From an uncultured Clostridia bacterium (GTDB taxonomy: Bacteria > Bacillota > Clostridia > Christensenellales > Borkfalkiaceae), in the NCBI GenBank assembly GCA_934796775.1, contig CAKVPH010000002.1, positions 101,475 through 165,474 on the forward strand: 64,000 bases of DNA, in the 5' to 3' direction. This document shows positions 50,930 to 58,968 of this stretch, in pieces (within the stretch, counting starts at the first letter, position 1; the number at the start of each line of letters is the position of its first letter). Under the pieces are notes generated by a model. It saw nothing but the letters and a program-made list of their open reading frames with translations. It did not search any database and was not told the origin of the DNA. A program made the position numbers and the translations under genes.

Positions 50930-52084
50930 ATGGCAAAAAATTATTATGAAATATTAGGCGTTAATAAAAACGCTACAAAAGACGAAATTAAGTCTGCGTA
51001 CCGAAAACTCGTTAAAGAATATCATCCCGATTTGCACCCTAACGACGAAAAAGCCGCAGCCAAATTTAAAGAGATAAACGAAGCTAACGAAACGCTTTCG
51101 GATGATCAAAAACGTGCTGCTTACGACTATGAACTCGAGCATCCCGGCATGAGCGGAGCGGGTGGTTTCGGCGGCGGATTTTCCGGTCAGGGTTTCGGCG
51201 GATTCGGAAACTTCGGCGATATATTCAGCGACTTCTTTTCGGGCTTCGGCGGCGGATCTCAGCGAAGCGCAGGCAAGGAAAAAGGACAGGATATAAACGT
51301 CGAGATAGAGCTTTCGTTTCTCGATGCGGCAAAAGGCTGTACTAAAAAAATTACCTATGCAAGACGTGAACCATGCCGCGACTGTAAGGGCACGGGCGCG
51401 AAGAACGGAACGGCTTACACGGTATGTTCTAAGTGCGGCGGTACGGGTAAAATCCAGGTTACTTCGGGCAGCGGATTTTTCAGAAGCGTCAGCGTGAGAG
51501 CTTGCGACGAGTGCGGCGGTACGGGTAAAAAGATTACTGAAAAATGTATGACTTGCGGCGGCAAGGGCTGGACTTACGGCAAAGGCAATACAGACCTTAC
51601 GTTTGATATTCCCGCAGGTGCCGACAGCAACAGTTATATAAGCAAAAAAGGCTACGGGCATGCAAGCCAAAGCGGCGGCGAGCCGGGCGATTTAATAGTA
51701 ACTTTCAAGGTCCTTCCGCACAAGATTTTTACGCGTCAGGGATTTGACCTTTACGTCAATCTGCCGGTGTCTTTCGTAACGCTTGCGCTCGGCGGTAAAG
51801 TAAAAGTTCCTACGCTTGACAGCGTAACCGAAATTGATATTCCCGCAGGCACGCAAAGCGGTAAGAAATTTTTGGTACGCGGCAAGGGTATAAAAACAAA
51901 AAGTTCAGGAACGGGCAATCTGTATATCACGGTTATTGCCGAAGTTCCTTCTTCTTTATCGCGCGCTCAAAAGCAGCAACTTATGGATTTTGACAGCGGA
52001 TGCGAACTTAAACAAACGCCAAAAGCAAAAGAATATAATGACAATATGGAAGCTTTGTACGGCGTAAAGCCATATACAAAGTAA
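50930..52084 (+). CDS. dnaJ: Co-chaperone DnaJ (Hsp40)
   Basis: 384 residues. J domain with HPD near residue 33, Gly/Phe-rich linker (GGFGGGFSGQGFGG), zinc domain with four CxxCxGxG motifs between ~145 and 210, and two C-terminal substrate domains. It delivers clients to DnaK. Only a weak ribosome site (AGAGAA) precedes the ATG. Followed by a terminator. Confidence 0.97.
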   Translation: MAKNYYEILGVNKNATKDEIKSAYRKLVKEYHPDLHPNDEKAAAKFKEINEANETLSDDQKRAAYDYELEHPGMSGAGGFGGGFSGQGFGGFGNFGDIFSDFFSGFGGGSQRSAGKEKGQDINVEIELSFLDAAKGCTKKITYARREPCRDCKGTGAKNGTAYTVCSKCGGTGKIQVTSGSGFFRSVSVRACDECGGTGKKITEKCMTCGGKGWTYGKGNTDLTFDIPAGADSNSYISKKGYGHASQSGGEPGDLIVTFKVLPHKIFTRQGFDLYVNLPVSFVTLALGGKVKVPTLDSVTEIDIPAGTQSGKKFLVRGKGIKTKSSGTGNLYITVIAEVPSSLSRAQKQQLMDFDSGCELKQTPKAKEYNDNMEALYGVKPYTK

Positions 52085-52108
52085 AAACTAATCGGTTCAG
52101 ATTCAGTA

Positions 52109-52146
52109 AAAAGCACTTCTTTAATGGCAAAGGGGTGCTTTTTTAA
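52109..52146 (+). terminator. Terminator of the heat-shock operon
   Basis: AAAGCACTTC and GGGGTGCTTT form a stem, followed by TTTTTT near 52139-52145. Confidence 0.85.
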
Positions 52147-52208
52147 TGCTTTTTATATAAAAAATCTTTAAAACAGAGCGTATTTTTGCGTTAAATGCTT
52201 GAAAAATA

Positions 52209-52237
52209 TTGACATAGATGCGCCTTTATGTTACTAT
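52209..52237 (+). promoter_or_regulatory. Promoter of the M24 peptidase-efp unit
   Basis: TTGACA (52209-52214), 17-nt spacer, TACTAT (52232-52237). Confidence 0.75.
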
Positions 52238-52310
52238 ATAAAGAGAATTTTTAAAAATGGAAAGTTTTATTCGGCTATAAATAAAGCAATAAATTAAAGC
52301 GTACGAACTT

Positions 52311-53375
52311 ATGAAATTTGCAAATTACGATGTATGTCTTATAACGGACGAAAAGGAAAGATTGTATCTTCTCGGATTTTCTTCTACGGACGGATACGTC
52401 ATTCACAGCAAGACGAGAACAATTCTTGTTATTGATAAGCGTTATTATTACGCGGCTAAAAAGACGCTTGAACCCAAGGGATTTGAAGTTGTATGCGGCA
52501 GCGATTTTGTTTATCTTAAAGATTACGTTTTGTCTTGCGACGTCAAAGTTTTGGGTTTAGATTATTCGGTTACAACGATAAAGCAGTTTGATGCGCTCAA
52601 AAAGCTTTTGCCTGCTGTTTCGTTTTACGATATAGGCGAGGAACTCGAATACGAAGCTTCTATAAAAAACAGCGAAGAAATTAAAACGATTGCAAAAGCT
52701 TGCGCTATTGCAGAAAAATCGTTTAACGAAGTATTACCGTTTTTAGAAGAAGGCGTTACCGAAAGGGATATAGGCGCAGAACTCGAGTACAGATTCAGAA
52801 AAAACGGCGCGACAGATAAGTCGTTTGATACCATAATAGCTTTCGGCGCAAATTCCGCAGTACCGCATCACGCTACGGGCAAGACCAAGTTAAAACAGGA
52901 TATGCCTGTACTTATGGACTTTGGGTGCATATATAACGGCTATTGTTCCGATATGACGAGAACCATGTTTTTCGGCACGCCGAGCAAAGAATTTTTGCAG
53001 GCATACAAAGCTGTTTACGACGCGCATTTTGCCGCTCTTAACTCTATTACCGCGGGTATGACCGGTAAGGAAGCCGATGCAACGGCACGCAACGTATTAG
53101 AAAAATACGGTTATGCAAAATACTTTACTCATTCTTTAGGGCACGGAATAGGCGTTCATATTCACGAATATCCTTATCTTGCTCCGTCCCGTATGGCTGT
53201 TTTAGAAAACGGAATGGTATTTTCCGACGAGCCGGGCGTATATTTTGACGGTAAATTTGGAATAAGAATAGAAGATAGCTGTTATTTATCCGGCGGTAAA
53301 GTTCATACTTTTATGAAAGAGGATAAACGTCTTATCATGATAAAAGACGGCGAAATTATTAAAGTAAATATGTAA
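52311..53375 (+). CDS. M24-family Xaa-Pro aminopeptidase-like protein
   Basis: 354 residues. N-terminal creatinase-like domain (1-125), then the pita-bread domain with metal ligands in LMDFGCIYNGYCSDMTRT (two Asp), HSLGHGIGVHIHE (His), SDEPGVYF (Glu) and IRIEDS (Glu). It removes N-terminal residues before proline from peptides. No Shine-Dalgarno is visible. Its position next to efp is common in Firmicutes. Confidence 0.92.
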   Translation: MKFANYDVCLITDEKERLYLLGFSSTDGYVIHSKTRTILVIDKRYYYAAKKTLEPKGFEVVCGSDFVYLKDYVLSCDVKVLGLDYSVTTIKQFDALKKLLPAVSFYDIGEELEYEASIKNSEEIKTIAKACAIAEKSFNEVLPFLEEGVTERDIGAELEYRFRKNGATDKSFDTIIAFGANSAVPHHATGKTKLKQDMPVLMDFGCIYNGYCSDMTRTMFFGTPSKEFLQAYKAVYDAHFAALNSITAGMTGKEADATARNVLEKYGYAKYFTHSLGHGIGVHIHEYPYLAPSRMAVLENGMVFSDEPGVYFDGKFGIRIEDSCYLSGGKVHTFMKEDKRLIMIKDGEIIKVNM

Positions 53376-53451
53376 CAGCAAAAGCAATACACCAACAAAG
53401 AAAAAATAAAAAATTTAAATAAAGATAAAAATTATTTCAGGAGATACATTT

Positions 53452-54015
53452 ATGATTCAAGCAGGCGATTTCAGAAAGGGCGTAACCATCGAATTCGAAG
53501 GAAACATTTATACTATTGTTGACTTCCAGCACGTTAAACCGGGCAAGGGTGCGGCATTTGTGAGAACCAGACTTAAAAACATCGTAACCGGCGCAGTATT
53601 AGAAAGAACGTTTAACCCCACCGAAAAGGTTGAAAATGCAGTTATCGAAACCAAGAAGATGCAGTATTCTTACAATGACGGCGACCTTTATTACTTTATG
53701 GACGAAGAATACAATCTCGTACCGCTCAATCACGAACAGGTAGAAGACGCTCTTCAATACATTAAAGAAAACGATTACGTTATGGTTAAATCCTACAAAG
53801 GTTCTGCTTTCTCTGTCGATCCCGACAACTTTGTTGAACTTTTAGTTACCGAAGCTGAACCCAGTGTAGCAGGTAACACCGCAACCAATGCGACCAAAAT
53901 CGTTAAGCTTGAAACGGGCATTTCCATTCAGGTTCCTATGTTTGTAAACGAAGGCGACGTTATCCGTATCGATACCCGTACGGGCGAATATATGGAACGT
54001 GTAAAGAACAAATAA
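53452..54015 (+). CDS. efp: Elongation factor P
   Basis: 187 residues, three beta-barrel domains. The modification loop is KPGKGAAF with K32 at the tip, the site that in B. subtilis carries 5-aminopentanol. AGGAGA precedes the ATG. It relieves ribosome stalling at polyproline. The next gene is an SDR 5 nt downstream that is likely to make its modification. Confidence 0.97.
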   Translation: MIQAGDFRKGVTIEFEGNIYTIVDFQHVKPGKGAAFVRTRLKNIVTGAVLERTFNPTEKVENAVIETKKMQYSYNDGDLYYFMDEEYNLVPLNHEQVEDALQYIKENDYVMVKSYKGSAFSVDPDNFVELLVTEAEPSVAGNTATNATKIVKLETGISIQVPMFVNEGDVIRIDTRTGEYMERVKNK

Positions 54016-54020
54016 TAAAA

Positions 54021-54737
54021 ATGAAAAATATCCTGGTAACCGGATCTTCAAAAGGTATAGGCGAGAGTATCGCCCGTGCCTTTTTAGAAACCGGACAAAA
54101 CGTTATTATAAACTATAATTCGAGTGAGCAAAAAGCTCTTGAGCTTGCAAAGGAACTTAACGTTACGGTAATAAAAGCCGACGTATCGGATACTTCTCAA
54201 GTTGACGAAATGTTCTCTTTTATAGAGAAAAAGTTCGGCGCAATAGACGTTCTTGTAAACAATGCGGGCATTGCGCCCGGGCAAAGCGTTTTGCAAGACG
54301 TTACCGAGGACGTGTTCGACAGAACTGTAGCCGTAAATTTAAAGGGCGTTTTTAATTGCACAAAGCGAGCTATCCCGTTAATGGTAGAGCAAAAATACGG
54401 CAATATTATAAACATATCCTCCGTTTGGGGGCAAATCGGGGGATCCTGCGAAGCGGTGTATTCCATGACTAAAGCGGGAATAATAGGCTTTACAAGGGCA
54501 ATGGCGAAAGAACTTGCACCGTCCGGAATATGCGTAAATGCGGTTGCTCCCGGGTTTATCGATACAGATATGAACGCACATTTGTCGTTGGAGGACGTAA
54601 TGAGTTTTAAAAACGAAATTCCGCTCGGCAGGATAGGCACGCCCGAAGATGTTGCCGACGTGGTCGTATTTTTGGCAAGCAGTAAAGCTTGTTATATTAC
54701 GGGGCAGGTTATAGGTATAAACGGCGGGTTGTATTAA
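54021..54737 (+). CDS. ymfI: SDR-family reductase, probably EF-P 5-aminopentanone reductase
   Basis: 238 residues, classical short-chain dehydrogenase: TGSSKGIG (7-14), NNAG (80-83), catalytic S133/S134, Y147 and K151. By sequence alone it resembles FabG. Its start 5 nt after the efp stop, without its own ribosome site, points to translational coupling with efp and to YmfI, which reduces the 5-aminopentanone on EF-P Lys32 in B. subtilis. No other fatty-acid genes are nearby, which argues against FabG. Confidence 0.75.
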   Translation: MKNILVTGSSKGIGESIARAFLETGQNVIINYNSSEQKALELAKELNVTVIKADVSDTSQVDEMFSFIEKKFGAIDVLVNNAGIAPGQSVLQDVTEDVFDRTVAVNLKGVFNCTKRAIPLMVEQKYGNIINISSVWGQIGGSCEAVYSMTKAGIIGFTRAMAKELAPSGICVNAVAPGFIDTDMNAHLSLEDVMSFKNEIPLGRIGTPEDVADVVVFLASSKACYITGQVIGINGGLY

Positions 54738-54823
54738 GCATTTAGCTTTAAGGTTTTTATAACGTCTGTTTAACCGTAAATAAAATATTAGCTGTTTTGC
54801 TAAATAGATGGAGATATGATATA

Positions 54824-56602
54824 ATGATTAAAAACGTAAGGCAAATTGCCCGTTTGTTTTTGTTTGCAGGTATATTTTGCTTGTTTTTATTTACTTTGTC
54901 CGCTTGTTCGTTATTTAGCGGGTTAGGTCCGAAACACGAGCATGTTTTTTCTCAATATGAGTACACTGTAGATCCCGACTGTTTTAACAGGGGGTATGAT
55001 GTTTATAAATGCTCTTGTGGTCAGATAGAAGAACGTAATTTTACAGATCCCTCTCATGATTTTCAGGAGAACGGTATTACGGGCGGTACTTGCGTAACCG
55101 AAGCGGAAACGGTATTTATATGTAGCCGTTGCGGAGCAGAAAAAACCGAACCCATTAAAGGCGTATTCGGCAATCATCATTACGTTTTGGCAAAGTGCGA
55201 ATATTGTAACGCCGATATTGTTCCTTCGTCGGACGAGTTTTTTACTTTTGATTTAAAAGAGGACGGAACGTACGCGGTTTCTGCCGCGGAAGGCGTAATT
55301 TTGCCGTCGCAGCTTGTAATTCCTTGGAAGCATAACGATAAAGCTGTTACCGAAATCGGAAATTTTGATAATAAATCGGAGCTTGAAGAAGTAATTATTC
55401 CTGATACCGCATACATAATTTCAAGTAATGCTTTTTCGGGCTGTGCTTCTCTTAAATATAACGAGTATAATTCGGTCAAATATCTTGGTTCAAAAGATAA
55501 TCCCTATTATGCTCTGATGTATTGCCTGCCTTCTATAGTAAAATGCGTAATTCATAGTGATACAAAAATAACGGCTTTAAACGCATTTTATGCCGCGTCG
55601 GATATAGGTTCGATTGTCTTTCCCGAAAACATATCTTATATCGCAAATACCGCATTACAAGAAAAAATAACATCGCTTGAAATTAAAGGAAGGGATACGA
55701 TAATAGCTGAAAGTGCTTTTGTTGGGTGCAGAAAGTTAAAAAACGTAATTTTAAGCGACGGCGTAAAAGAAATCGGCCGCGACGCATTTTCGAATTGCAG
55801 CGGAATAGAATCTTTTTCTTTGGGTAACGGCGTGCGAGAAATAGGGAACGGGGCATTTTCATTCTCTTCGTTAAAAGAAATAAATATTCCGGATTCATGC
55901 GAAAAAATAGGCGACGAGGCATTTTATTTTTGTGAAGATTTATCTATAATTACTCTTGGTGAAAATGTAAGATCTATAGGTAAAAGGGCTTTTTCTCATA
56001 CGAAAATAAAAGAATTTGTTATAACCGACAGTGTAGAAACAGTTGCTGAGGAAGCTTTTATGGCTGCAACAATCGAAAAAATAACTATCGGTGCGAAGCT
56101 CGATAAGCTTGAAAAAGGCTTGTTTTATTTGAGTAGTTTAAAAGAAATAACTATTCCGTCTAATATAAAAACAATAGGAAATCAAACGTTTGCCTCATGT
56201 AGTTTTCTTAAAAAAGTAACGATTAAAAGCGGCGTAACCGATATTTTAGAAGGAGCTTTTTACGATTGTGGCGCAATTGAGGAGATTGTAATCCCCGGTA
56301 GCGTTGTTTCAATAGGCGAGAATGCTTTTTACTGTTGTAACGGAATTGTTTCCATTACGTTAATGGACGGTGTTAAAAACATAGGAGCTAATGCTTTTTA
56401 TAATTGCAGAGCTGCCGAAAAAATTTATATATCTAAAAGTTTGGTTTCTATAGGCGATAGTGCTTTCCGCGACAGCTACAATATAAAAGAAGTTTATATA
56501 GATGATTTAACAGCTTGGCGCAATATTTCCGGCTTAGAAAATTTAACGAGTTATATTGCGTATGACTATCGGTTATATCTTAACGGCAATTTAATCGATT
56601 GA
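54824..56602 (+). CDS. Lipoprotein with C/H-rich modules and BspA-like leucine-rich repeats
   Basis: 592 residues from the ATG at 54824, with GGAG 10 nt upstream; an in-frame TTG at 54797 lacks a ribosome site. Lipobox LSAC lipidates C28. Residues ~40-135 hold two or three short C/H modules (HEHVFSQY...YKCSCG; FICSRCGAEKTEP; AKCEYC), like the one in the lipoprotein at 26296. Residues ~190-585 are about a dozen BspA-type LRR_5 repeats (IGDEAFYFCEDL, IGENAFYCCNGI). These repeats are widespread in gut anaerobes and mediate adhesion. The gene is monocistronic and has its own terminator. Confidence 0.85.
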   Translation: MIKNVRQIARLFLFAGIFCLFLFTLSACSLFSGLGPKHEHVFSQYEYTVDPDCFNRGYDVYKCSCGQIEERNFTDPSHDFQENGITGGTCVTEAETVFICSRCGAEKTEPIKGVFGNHHYVLAKCEYCNADIVPSSDEFFTFDLKEDGTYAVSAAEGVILPSQLVIPWKHNDKAVTEIGNFDNKSELEEVIIPDTAYIISSNAFSGCASLKYNEYNSVKYLGSKDNPYYALMYCLPSIVKCVIHSDTKITALNAFYAASDIGSIVFPENISYIANTALQEKITSLEIKGRDTIIAESAFVGCRKLKNVILSDGVKEIGRDAFSNCSGIESFSLGNGVREIGNGAFSFSSLKEINIPDSCEKIGDEAFYFCEDLSIITLGENVRSIGKRAFSHTKIKEFVITDSVETVAEEAFMAATIEKITIGAKLDKLEKGLFYLSSLKEITIPSNIKTIGNQTFASCSFLKKVTIKSGVTDILEGAFYDCGAIEEIVIPGSVVSIGENAFYCCNGIVSITLMDGVKNIGANAFYNCRAAEKIYISKSLVSIGDSAFRDSYNIKEVYIDDLTAWRNISGLENLTSYIAYDYRLYLNGNLID

Positions 56603-56633
56603 AATAATACATAAACGTAAAATAAAACATTAT

Positions 56634-56673
56634 AAAACCGAGTTTGGTAAACACTTACCGAACCCGGTTTTTA
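56634..56673. terminator. Terminator between the LRR lipoprotein and ferritin-like genes
   Basis: AAAACCGAGTTTGGTAA, loop ACAC, TTACCGAACCCGGTTTT: a 17-bp stem with one mismatch and a T-run. The A-run on the left allows use by the convergent minus-strand gene. Confidence 0.9.
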
Positions 56674-56696
56674 TTATAATTTATTATAAAATTTTA

Positions 56697-57977
56697 TTAT
56701 TTGCAACATGGGGTAAAGCCGATGCTTTCAGCTGAACCTTTTGCTGTGCCAACTTCTAAATTGTCGGTTTTTCTGTCCTGCAACTTTTTAACCGGGTGTT
56801 CATCTGTTTCAAATCTGTAATCTTTGCCTTTTTTCATTATATAGTCGCGTATAACTGTATGCGACGGATTTTCGGAAATCGGTTTGTTGAATGCCGCGTT
56901 GTATTCAAAAAATCTGTCGTCGTCGGTAAGATCTGCTATATTTTTATAGTCGGTTAATTTTCCCGTATACTGAACGGTGTTTTTTAAAACTTCTCTTACA
57001 TAATCTATATTTTCGTGAAGGGACACAGGCTCCGGAAATTCCGCATTCGGAATAACCTCTTCGTAACCTTTCTTATCATATTTTTTCAGCATTTTTAGTG
57101 CGGCATGCAGGTGCGAAAGTTCTATATCGAAATATTTTTCCCAAACGCGTTTTATTTTCTCGTCTGTTTCGGTCATATAGTTAGACCAGTAAAGATAACA
57201 TTCAACATACTCGTGCATAAGTGAACATTCAATAAGATCACACGACGTATCTATAAGCGAGCCGTATTGAGTAACGTGTTCTTCTTCTACAAGACAAATT
57301 TCTTCGTATAGTTTACGCCCCGCATCGTTTTTGTAGTTTGCCGCAACGTTCATATAAAAGTTCATTGTTTGTTGTTCCGCCGCCGTTATTATCATAGTAT
57401 TTAAAACGGTTTTTAAATCTGCCGTTTTTGCGCTGATATTGCGCTTTACATTATCTATGGGGTGACGATGGTGTGCTACCGTCGGGCGAGCCGGCATTAT
57501 TTCGGTATATTTGCCAACAAGCCTTTCCGCGTGTATTCCGTAATCTGCGTCTAAAAGGTCGGCATAGCGGTATAAATGGTCAAAATCTTCTAAAAGGGCA
57601 AAGTCAAGTGCTTTTTTAACGTAAAAATTGCTCTCGCTTCTCGCCATTTCCGCCGTTAAGTCAACGGCTAATTGTTCGTATGCTATTGTAGTTTCCAAAA
57701 TACTTTCGTTTACGGGTTTTAACTGAGCAAGATATTGTTGCTGTTGTTTTTCAATAAACCTCGTAAGCGCAAGATCGCGCCTTAAATCAGGATCTGAAAT
57801 ATGCCTTTGCATCTGATGTGAATGCCAGTTGGCTTCGTATTCCGCGCCGCATGCAAGTATTATCCTTGTTTTTGTATAAGGATCGGTTTCGTTTTTATCG
57901 TACGGCGTGGGGTAAAGCTCTTTTATGCTTTCTAAATATTCTTCGGGTTTTTTTGCTTTCTCGTTAAACGGATTCAT
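56697..57977 (-). CDS. Ferritin-like diiron protein, function unknown
   Basis: 426 residues, mostly helical, no signal peptide. The pattern E201...E231xxH234...E256/E259...E286xxH289 is that of a ferritin-like four-helix bundle with a diiron site. An earlier set (E101, D131xxH134, AHHRH at 168-172) may be a second, degenerate bundle. The last residues are PCCK. AAGGAG precedes the ATG. Candidate roles are oxidative-stress defence or an oxidase; no named family was recognised. Monocistronic and divergent from the metal efflux operon. Confidence 0.65.
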   Translation of the reverse strand: MNPFNEKAKKPEEYLESIKELYPTPYDKNETDPYTKTRIILACGAEYEANWHSHQMQRHISDPDLRRDLALTRFIEKQQQQYLAQLKPVNESILETTIAYEQLAVDLTAEMARSESNFYVKKALDFALLEDFDHLYRYADLLDADYGIHAERLVGKYTEIMPARPTVAHHRHPIDNVKRNISAKTADLKTVLNTMIITAAEQQTMNFYMNVAANYKNDAGRKLYEEICLVEEEHVTQYGSLIDTSCDLIECSLMHEYVECYLYWSNYMTETDEKIKRVWEKYFDIELSHLHAALKMLKKYDKKGYEEVIPNAEFPEPVSLHENIDYVREVLKNTVQYTGKLTDYKNIADLTDDDRFFEYNAAFNKPISENPSHTVIRDYIMKKGKDYRFETDEHPVKKLQDRKTDNLEVGTAKGSAESIGFTPCCK

Positions 57978-58183
57978 TTATTGTTACTCCTTATAAATTA
58001 TGTATTTTTTCGTTTGTTGTTATAATCTATAACTTTATATGTGATAATTTAAAAAATGAATAGTCAAAAACCTTTTTATGCTTTGTTATGTTCTGGTTTT
58101 ACTCGCTTAATAAAATCTTTAACTTAATGCAAAATTTTAATACTTTTAAATAAAAAATTTTTTAAAAAAATACTTAAAAACGC
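57978..58183. other. AT-rich gap, no gene
   Basis: With the promoter and operator to its right this makes a 325-nt divergent region. Nothing beyond AT-rich DNA was recognised here; a clear promoter for the minus-strand ferritin-like gene was not found. Confidence 0.6.
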
Positions 58184-58212
58184 TTGACGATTATTTTTAG
58201 CGGTGCTATAAT
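58184..58212 (+). promoter_or_regulatory. Sigma-A promoter of the metal efflux operon
   Basis: TTGACG (58184-58189), 17-nt spacer, TATAAT (58207-58212). Confidence 0.88.
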
Positions 58213-58213
58213 T

Positions 58214-58245
58214 ACAAACAGTTGAACAATTATTCAACCGTTTGT
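58214..58245. promoter_or_regulatory. ArsR/SmtB-type operator
   Basis: ACAAAC-A-GTTGAA, centre CAATTA, TTCAAC-C-GTTTGT: 12 of 13 positions per arm match. The core TGAACA-AT-TATTCA (58223-58236) equals the 6-2-6 operator core of SmtB/ZiaR/CadC-type repressors. It lies at the transcription start, just after the -10. Confidence 0.92.
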
Positions 58246-58302
58246 TGCTATCGGTTGCCAAGCGGCATAAAAAAACGCTTGAATAAATAAGGGAGGAAAG
58301 TT

Positions 58303-58659
58303 ATGAAAAACGAAATTCCTGTTTGCGAAAGCGAACATCCTCATTGCGAGAAAATTGCCAAAGTAAAAAATCTTATGCCGGATGACGATGAGCTTTACGA
58401 TATGAGTGAGCTCTTTAAAGTATTTGGCGACAGTACGAGAACGAGTATTTTAGCGGCGTTAATGGTGGATGAGCTTTGCGTGTGCGATATATGTAAACTT
58501 TTAAATATGACAAAGTCTGCGATTTCGCATCAGCTTCGCGTTCTTCGCCAAAGCAAGCTTGTAAAAAGCAGAAAGAGCGGTAAAGAAGTAAATTATTCTC
58601 TTGCAGATGACCATATTATAGGTATTATGAATATGGCTCTCGACCATGTTAAGGAATGA
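58303..58659 (+). CDS. ArsR/SmtB-family metal sensor, CadC-like
   Basis: 118 residues. Winged helix (MTKSAISHQLRVLRQSKLVKSRKSGKEVNYSL). It has both known metal sites: alpha-3N (N-terminal C8 and C15 plus CVCDIC) as in CadC, and alpha-5 (D-x-H-x10-H-x2-E in the last 17 residues), which matches SmtB ligand spacing exactly. GGGAGG precedes the ATG. It should leave the operator when Cd/Pb or Zn binds and release the HMA protein and P1B-ATPase genes downstream. Confidence 0.93.
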   Translation: MKNEIPVCESEHPHCEKIAKVKNLMPDDDELYDMSELFKVFGDSTRTSILAALMVDELCVCDICKLLNMTKSAISHQLRVLRQSKLVKSRKSGKEVNYSLADDHIIGIMNMALDHVKE

Positions 58660-58746
58660 TTTATTTTCCAAAAACATTAAAAACAAAAAAGAATAAAATC
58701 CAAAATCAATTAATAAATATACTTTTTTATAACAGGAGAAAATATT

Positions 58747-58968
58747 ATGAATAAAGCTTACAGGCTTAAAGATCTTGACTGCGCTGCATGCGCTGCAAAA
58801 CTCGAATCACACCTTGCTAAAATCGACGGCATAAATTCCGTCAGCGTAAATTTTATGTATCAGAAACTCATGGTAGATTTCGACGAAACGAGAAAAGATG
58901 AAATTCTTGCCGAAATCAAAAGGATTACTAATCATATAGAACCTGAGGTTAAAATTTTAGGATTATGA
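58747..58968 (+). CDS. Stand-alone HMA metal-binding protein
   Basis: 73 residues. Heavy-metal-associated ferredoxin-like fold with DCAAC (C12, C15). It differs from CopZ GMTCxxC by carrying Asp before the first Cys, as in Zn/Cd-type domains. AGGAG precedes the ATG. Its stop overlaps the ATPase start by 4 nt. Because that ATPase has no N-terminal metal domain, this protein appears to be the split-off domain acting in trans. Confidence 0.92.
   Translation: MNKAYRLKDLDCAACAAKLESHLAKIDGINSVSVNFMYQKLMVDFDETRKDEILAEIKRITNHIEPEVKILGL

Noticed and set aside
50954..51670. Long minus-strand open frame (238 codons) opposite dnaJ
   Set aside because: Shadow of the dnaJ Gly-rich and zinc-finger coding; low-complexity translation without family features.
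54021..54737. Calling the SDR a fatty-acid FabG
   Set aside because: No fatty-acid genes are nearby and it is coupled to efp; YmfI fits better, though sequence alone does not exclude FabG.
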